This document shows, in pieces, positions 6,842 through 10,560 of a stretch of DNA of 10,560 nt (positions within the stretch are counted from its first letter, which is position 1; every line of letters begins with the position of its first letter). Position numbers and translations under genes: made by a program. The notes beneath the pieces are model-generated. The model had not been told where the DNA came from. It was given only the letters and a program-made list of their open reading frames with translations, and made no database searches. Source of the stretch: Gallionella sp. (GTDB lineage Bacteria; Pseudomonadota; Gammaproteobacteria; Burkholderiales; Gallionellaceae); contig JANLID010000379.1 in assembly GCA_024654105.1 (NCBI GenBank), positions 1-10,560 of the forward strand, in the 5' to 3' direction.

Positions 6842-6871
6842 TTGACTCCGCTTTCCGCATGCTATGATAAT
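6842..6871 (+). promoter_or_regulatory. Promoter for the dienelactone-hydrolase-like gene
   Basis: TTGACT (6842-6847) is followed by two overlapping -10 options. TGCTATGAT (6860-6868) is an extended -10 at a short 15-base spacing, and GATAAT (6866-6871) is at 18 bases. It begins six bases after the stop codon of the upstream gene. Transcription would start near 6876, which rules out the in-frame ATG at 6864 as the start and supports ATG 6906. Confidence 0.5.
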
Positions 6872-6905
6872 TCTTCCGAACAGGATGGAAGGAAAGGGCG
6901 ATAGT

Positions 6906-7697
6906 ATGGGTTACAAATATTTTCCAGTCATGTTGGTGTTGGCGCTGTCAGGGCGCGCCGCCTTCGCGGACGGCGTGACGATAGAGAAAATGACGGTCAT
7001 GTCCGCAGATGTGGAAGTTCCGGTGGAAATAGCCATCCCGTCCGGTAAGGGACCTTTTCCGCCCGTGCTCTATATTCATGCCAAGCGCGGTTATGACGAG
7101 GTGGACCAGCGCCACATCACCACCCTGGCGGAGCAGGGTTTTCTGGTTATGGCGCCGGACTGGCAGAGCGGCCGTTTCATCGAACGCTGGCCCGCTACCC
7201 ACAATCCTGCCACCGAAAACGACGTGGAGGCCGCGATGGACAAGCTGATGAGTTATCCCAATGCATGCCGCATCCCGATCGGCATCGTCGGTTACTCCCG
7301 CGGCGGCTATTACTCGATCCGCCTGGCCGCCAGGCGCGGCAAGGACATCGCCGCCATCGCCAACTACGCGGGACACATGCAGAATCCCAACGCGCCGGAA
7401 CCGGAGCAGCTGTTCAGCGTAGCGCCGGAGATCGCGCAAATCAACACGCCCATGCTGTTCCTGATTGGCGAGCAGGATTACGAATTGCGCCGCATGAATG
7501 GCGGGAGAGCCTTTTACAGCCTGTATGAGCGCGGGGTGCCGGTTGAAATGCAGTACTATCCGCTGGCTCGCCGTGCCTTCGATTTCCGCAATGACCAGAG
7601 CCCGGAGGAGAAAATCGCCGCGCGCCACGCCCGGGAGAGGGTGAAGAACTGGCTGCGCCAGTATATGAAAGTGGACAGGAACGGCCGCTGCAAATGA
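6906..7697 (+). CDS. Exported dienelactone hydrolase / alpha-beta hydrolase family protein, catalytic His replaced by Arg
   Basis: A 263-residue protein from ATG 6906, which is preceded by a purine-rich AAGGAAAGGG ribosome binding site. The N-terminus MGYKYFPVMLVLALSGRAAFADG is a signal peptide with a likely cut after AFA (residues 18-20), so it is probably periplasmic. The rest follows the dienelactone hydrolase fold: strand and oxyanion region VLYIHAKRG (54-62), nucleophile elbow GYSRGG (129-134, S131) and the acid-bearing strand MLFLIGEQDYE (183-193, D191). In the family the third triad residue is the His of a YPxAxHxF-like segment. Here the aligned segment is YYPLARRAF (217-225) with Arg at the His position (R223). 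No adjacent residue is His; the nearest is in ARHARE, further on. The protein may be inactive, may use another residue, or may bind rather than hydrolyse. A longer frame from 6864 is open, but that ATG lies in the promoter. Substrate unknown. Confidence 0.8.
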   Translation: MGYKYFPVMLVLALSGRAAFADGVTIEKMTVMSADVEVPVEIAIPSGKGPFPPVLYIHAKRGYDEVDQRHITTLAEQGFLVMAPDWQSGRFIERWPATHNPATENDVEAAMDKLMSYPNACRIPIGIVGYSRGGYYSIRLAARRGKDIAAIANYAGHMQNPNAPEPEQLFSVAPEIAQINTPMLFLIGEQDYELRRMNGGRAFYSLYERGVPVEMQYYPLARRAFDFRNDQSPEEKIAARHARERVKNWLRQYMKVDRNGRCK

Positions 7698-7931
7698 TGT
7701 CCTGTGCGGAATTAAATTAACCATGCATCGTGAATGGTCGCCATGCCCTCCGGTATGGGGGTAAGGTAGTACACAATATTTTCGCCAGTCCATCACGGCA
7801 GTATGTGAAAAATGCGAGCACAGCCCATTCATGCCCCAAGTCGCGCGGCAGATTAATGTCGTTATCAGAAGTGCCCGGCAATTTAGTTAAAAAATTCAAT
7901 TGGTTATCGATTGTTTGCGTGTCCATTGCAT

Positions 7932-7956
7932 CGTTCCCATGTTCTGCGTGGGGACG
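7932..7956. repeat. REP-like hairpin
   Basis: CGTTCCCA (7932-7939) pairs with TGGGGACG (7949-7956) over 8 bp with one G-T wobble and a 9-base loop. The core GTTCCCA...TGGGAAC resembles dispersed GTTCCCACGC/GCGTGGGAAC palindromes common between genes in many proteobacterial genomes; that link is from memory. Confidence 0.5.
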
Positions 7957-7974
7957 CGGAGCATCCCTTGATGT

Positions 7975-8061
7975 GTTCCCACGGATAACCAGCGACTCGG
8001 TTGTCGTTTTCGGACAACCCGGTCGAATGGCTAGTAGTTTCTTTCATCAGACCGTGGGAAC
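7975..8061. repeat. Nested inverted repeat (possible MITE or REP pair)
   Basis: Outer arms GTTCCCACGG (7975-7984) and CCGTGGGAAC (8052-8061) are perfect 10-base inverted repeats. They enclose a perfect 7-bp hairpin, GGTTGTC (7999-8005) with GACAACC (8013-8019). The outer arms share GTTCCCA with the hairpin just upstream, so the two elements are probably related. There is no transposase gene and no obvious target duplication. Confidence 0.5.
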
Positions 8062-8123
8062 GAGAAGAGCGTCAAGTGTCGCCTATATTGCTGACTTATG
8101 AGTAAGTGGAATTTGAGGTGGCT

Positions 8124-9398
8124 ATGAAATTATTGGTTATTGGTTCCGGCGGTCGCGAACACGCGCTGGCATGGCGCTTGGCGCAAGGTGCAAAAGTGCA
8201 GAAAGTCTTTGTCGCGCCGGGCAACGCTGGCACAGCGCTGGAAGACGGGGTAGAGAATGTCGCCCTCACTGCCATCCCGGACCTGATCGAATTTGTGAAG
8301 CGCGAAGACGTCTACATGACTGTGGTTGGCCCGGAAGCGCCGCTGGCGGCGGGTGTGGTGGATGCGTTCCGCGCCGCCGGGCTGAAGATATTCGGCCCGA
8401 CCCAGGCGGCGGCGCAACTGGAAAGCTCCAAGGATTTCGCCAAACGTTTCATGGTGCGCCACAACATCCCCACGGCGTTTTTCGAGACCTTCAGCGATAT
8501 TGCTGCGGCGAAAGCCTACGTTGGGAAACACGGTGCGCCCATCGTTATCAAGGCGGACGGACTGGCGGCAGGCAAGGGCGTGGTAGTCGCGATGGACAAG
8601 GACGAAGCGTTCGCCGCCATCGACATGATGCTGTCTGATAACAAGCTGAGTGATGCGGGCGCGTGCGTGGTGATCGAAGAATTTCTCGAAGGCGAAGAAG
8701 CCAGTTTTATCGTGATGGTCGATGGCAAGAACGTGTTGGCGATGGCGACCAGCCAGGATCATAAACGCCTGCTGGATGGCGACAACGGACCCAACACCGG
8801 CGGCATGGGCGCGTATTCGCCTGCGCCGGTGATCACACCGACCATCCACGCGCGTGCGCTGCGCGAAGTCATCCAGCCCGTGGTGCGCGGCATGGAAGGC
8901 GAAGGCATCACCTACACCGGATTTCTGTACGCCGGCCTGATGATCTCGCCGGACGGCGGCATCAAGGTGCTGGAGTTCAACTGTCGCATGGGCGACCCGG
9001 AGACGCAGCCGATCATGCTGCGCCTGAAAAGCGACTTCGCCGCCATCGTCGAACACGCCATCGACGGTACGCTGGACAAGGTGGAAGCGGAATGGGACCG
9101 GCGCACCGCACTCGGCGTGGTGATGGCGGCAGCGAACTATCCCGGCATCCCGCGCAAGGGCGATGTCATCACCGGGCTGCCGAAGAAACTGGAAGACGCG
9201 CATGTGTTCCATGCCGGCACAACGATGCAGGACGGCAAGGTCGTCACCAGCGGCGGGCGCATCCTGTGTGTCGCCGCGCTGGGCGACATGGTCAAGGTTG
9301 CGCAGAGACGCGCCTATGAAATTGCTGACGGTATTCATTTCAACGGCTGCCAGATGCGGCGTGACATCGGCTGGCGCGCCATTACCAACAGAAAATAA
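8124..9398 (+). CDS. purD: Phosphoribosylamine-glycine ligase (GAR synthetase)
   Basis: PurD joins phosphoribosylamine and glycine with ATP, the second step of de novo purine synthesis in the cytoplasm. The protein has 424 residues, the usual bacterial length (about 430). Its motifs are complete. The N-terminal phosphoribosylamine-binding loop GSGGREHAL is at 7-15. The ATP-grasp region has IKADGLAAGKGV (142-153), DNGPNTGGMGAYSPAP (220-235) and the metal/ATP-binding LEFNCRMGDPETQ (283-295). A C-terminal domain ends at NRK. The start was set at ATG 8124 rather than the upstream in-frame GTG at 8106, because MKLLVIGSGG is the standard N-terminus and GAGGTGG (8115-8121) is placed for it. purH, a common upstream neighbour, is absent: a repeat-rich gap precedes the gene instead. 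tsaC follows with no spacer, so the two are probably co-transcribed. Confidence 0.97.
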   Translation: MKLLVIGSGGREHALAWRLAQGAKVQKVFVAPGNAGTALEDGVENVALTAIPDLIEFVKREDVYMTVVGPEAPLAAGVVDAFRAAGLKIFGPTQAAAQLESSKDFAKRFMVRHNIPTAFFETFSDIAAAKAYVGKHGAPIVIKADGLAAGKGVVVAMDKDEAFAAIDMMLSDNKLSDAGACVVIEEFLEGEEASFIVMVDGKNVLAMATSQDHKRLLDGDNGPNTGGMGAYSPAPVITPTIHARALREVIQPVVRGMEGEGITYTGFLYAGLMISPDGGIKVLEFNCRMGDPETQPIMLRLKSDFAAIVEHAIDGTLDKVEAEWDRRTALGVVMAAANYPGIPRKGDVITGLPKKLEDAHVFHAGTTMQDGKVVTSGGRILCVAALGDMVKVAQRRAYEIADGIHFNGCQMRRDIGWRAITNRK

Positions 9399-9956
9399 TT
9401 GCTCCACCCTAATGCACCTAACCGCCGTATTGCCGCTTACCTCAGACGCGGCGGTTTGATCGCCTACCCCACCGAATCTTGCTATGGCCTGGGTTGCGAC
9501 CCAGACCATCGCAAAGCGGTGCTGCGCATTCTCAAGCTCAAGCAGCGTTCGCAGCGCAAGGGATTGATCCTGATCGCGTCGCACTACCATCAAGTCGCGC
9601 GTTACCTGCGGCCGATTACGCTCACAGAACAAACGAAGCTGCAGAACGATGATGCGCAAGCTATCACCTATCTGATGCCGGCGCGTCATTCCACACCGCG
9701 CTGGTTACGCGGCGCGCATGACACGCTGGCGGTACGGCTGACATCACATCCGTTCGCCAGGCAACTCTGCCGCAGTGCGGGCAGCGCCTTGGTCTCCACC
9801 AGCGCGAATCGCAGCGGCCAGCGCCCGGCAAAAACCTACGCGCAATGCCGGCGGTTGTTCGGGGGGAAGGTGTGGGTGCTGCCGGGGCGCGTGGGCAAGC
9901 GCAAGAAGCCTTCCACCATCCGCGCTTGGGCGGACGGCCTGATTATTCGCAAATAA
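9399..9956 (+). CDS. tsaC: Threonylcarbamoyl-AMP synthase TsaC (YrdC/Sua5 family)
   Basis: TsaC makes threonylcarbamoyl-AMP from threonine, bicarbonate and ATP, the first step of the t6A37 modification of ANN-decoding tRNAs. The protein has 185 residues, close to E. coli TsaC (190), and lacks the extra Sua5 domain. It shows the YrdC motifs: GGLIAYPTESCYGLGCDP (18-35), LKQRSQRKGLILIA (47-60) with the K-x-R signature at 48-50, LAVRLTSHP (110-118), LVSTSANRSGQRPAKT (131-146) and the C-terminal PGRVGKRKKPSTIRAWADG (162-180). The start is a TTG at 9399, the first codon after the purD stop TAA (9396-9398). No in-frame ATG or GTG lies before the conserved core, so a TTG start coupled to purD termination is the simplest reading. 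Only weak purine-rich sequence precedes it. Confidence 0.9.
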   Translation: MLHPNAPNRRIAAYLRRGGLIAYPTESCYGLGCDPDHRKAVLRILKLKQRSQRKGLILIASHYHQVARYLRPITLTEQTKLQNDDAQAITYLMPARHSTPRWLRGAHDTLAVRLTSHPFARQLCRSAGSALVSTSANRSGQRPAKTYAQCRRLFGGKVWVLPGRVGKRKKPSTIRAWADGLIIRK

Positions 9957-9970
9957 CCTGGACAAAAAAC

Positions 9971-10560
9971 ATGAATAGCTTCGATTCCGCCGCCGTCAGG
10001 AAATACCTGCTCGAGCTGCAAGAACTGATCGTCGCGCGCCTGGAACAAGTAGACGGCAAATTGTTCCGCCGTGACAGTTGGGACAGGCCGCAGGGGGGCG
10101 GCGGCATCAGTTGCATCCTCGAGGAAGGCAACGTGCTGGAGCGCGGTGGCGTAGCATTTTCTCACGTGATGGGCGACAGCATGCCGGCCGCCGCAACCGC
10201 GCATCGCCCGGAGCTGGCCGGCCGCCGCTGGGAAGCGATGGGCGTGTCACTGGTGCTGCATCCGCGCAATCCCTATGCGCCCGCCACCCATCTCAATGTG
10301 CGCATGTTCGTGGCAATGAAGGACGGCGAAGAACCGGTATTCTGGTTCGGCGGCGGCATGGATTTGACGCCCTACTATGGCTTTGAGGAAGACGCGGTAC
10401 ATTTTCATCAGGCTTGCAAAAATGCGCTCACGCCATTCGGTGATGACCTGCATCCAGAATTCAAAAAATGGTGCGACGAATATTTTTACCTCAAGCACCG
10501 CAAGGAACCGCGCGGCATCGGCGGTATCTTTTTCGACGACCTTGCCGAACCGGATTTTAC
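9971..10560 (+). CDS. hemF: Oxygen-dependent coproporphyrinogen III oxidase, N-terminal two thirds (runs off window)
   Basis: HemF oxidatively decarboxylates two propionates of coproporphyrinogen III to vinyl groups using O2, in heme synthesis. From ATG 9971 the frame is open to the window edge, giving about 196 residues of the usual ~300. Signatures are dense: RDSWDRPQGGGGISCILEEG (34-53), FEKxGV-like LERGGVAFSHV (56-66), HPRNPYAPATHLNVRMF (97-113), FWFGGGMDLTPYY (124-136) and KHRKEPRGIGGIFFDDL (175-191). The spaced histidines H97, H107, H145 and H176 lie at family-conserved places. The gene starts 14 bases after the tsaC stop with only a weak ribosome binding site, so it is probably the third gene of a purD-tsaC-hemF transcript. 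Having the aerobic enzyme implies growth with oxygen. Nothing looks broken in the part seen. Confidence 0.95.
   Translation, partial: MNSFDSAAVRKYLLELQELIVARLEQVDGKLFRRDSWDRPQGGGGISCILEEGNVLERGGVAFSHVMGDSMPAAATAHRPELAGRRWEAMGVSLVLHPRNPYAPATHLNVRMFVAMKDGEEPVFWFGGGMDLTPYYGFEEDAVHFHQACKNALTPFGDDLHPEFKKWCDEYFYLKHRKEPRGIGGIFFDDLAEPDF

Larger units (their letters stand above)
7698..8123. other. Non-coding region before purD with inverted-repeat cluster
   Basis: A stretch of 426 bases with no supported gene. A 123-codon open frame at 7730-8101 spans most of it but has no family motif and runs straight through the palindromes, so it looks like chance. The right half (7932-8061) carries a hairpin and a nested inverted repeat, described separately. 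The left half shows nothing recognisable. Any purD promoter is unclear: TATATT at 8084-8089 could be a -10, but it lacks a matching -35. Confidence 0.5.

Noticed and set aside
7730..8101. A 123-codon open frame on the plus strand before purD
   Set aside because: It has no recognisable domain and no good ribosome binding site, its composition is odd, and it reads through several inverted repeats. It is most likely chance.

Overview
The window looks like a chromosomal stretch from an aerobic or microaerophilic betaproteobacterium. The HemF, PurD, TsaC, RsuA and MltC-type proteins are all of Gram-negative proteobacterial type. The moderately GC-rich housekeeping genes and the purD-tsaC-hemF order would fit the Nitrosomonadales/Gallionellaceae area, but that placement is an inference from general resemblance, not a computed result.

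Layout, left to right. (a) 1-1432, plus strand, visibly more A+T-rich than the rest: the C-terminal heme domain of a di-heme cytochrome c peroxidase/MauG-family protein whose N-terminal half is not present in frame, then a small exported NTF2/SnoaL-like protein. (b) 1461-3211, minus strand: a circularly permuted GTPase of the YlqF/RbgA family and the 16S rRNA pseudouridine synthase RsuA. Both act on ribosome assembly or rRNA and are separated by a 164-base spacer able to form strong hairpins. (c) 3212-3745: a divergent intergenic region with two candidate promoters and a leader hairpin, driving (d) mltC, a lipoprotein lytic transglycosylase. (e) 5198-6835: a candidate promoter, a TusE/DsrC-family sulfur-relay protein, a possible 25-codon mini-ORF and a 392-residue protein of unknown function. 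(f) 6842-7697: a promoter and an exported dienelactone-hydrolase-like protein whose catalytic His position is Arg. (g) 7698-8123: a non-coding region with nested inverted repeats of REP/MITE type. (h) 8124 to the end, plus strand: purD, tsaC and hemF, tightly packed and probably one transcript, covering purine synthesis, tRNA t6A modification and heme synthesis. hemF runs off the window.

Most of the window is ordinary core genome. I see no CRISPR array, transposase, phage gene, tRNA or rRNA, and no convincing new multi-gene system. The items most worth a second look are the unknown 392-residue protein downstream of tusE, the hydrolase with a replaced catalytic residue, the truncated peroxidase at the left edge and the inverted-repeat cluster before purD.
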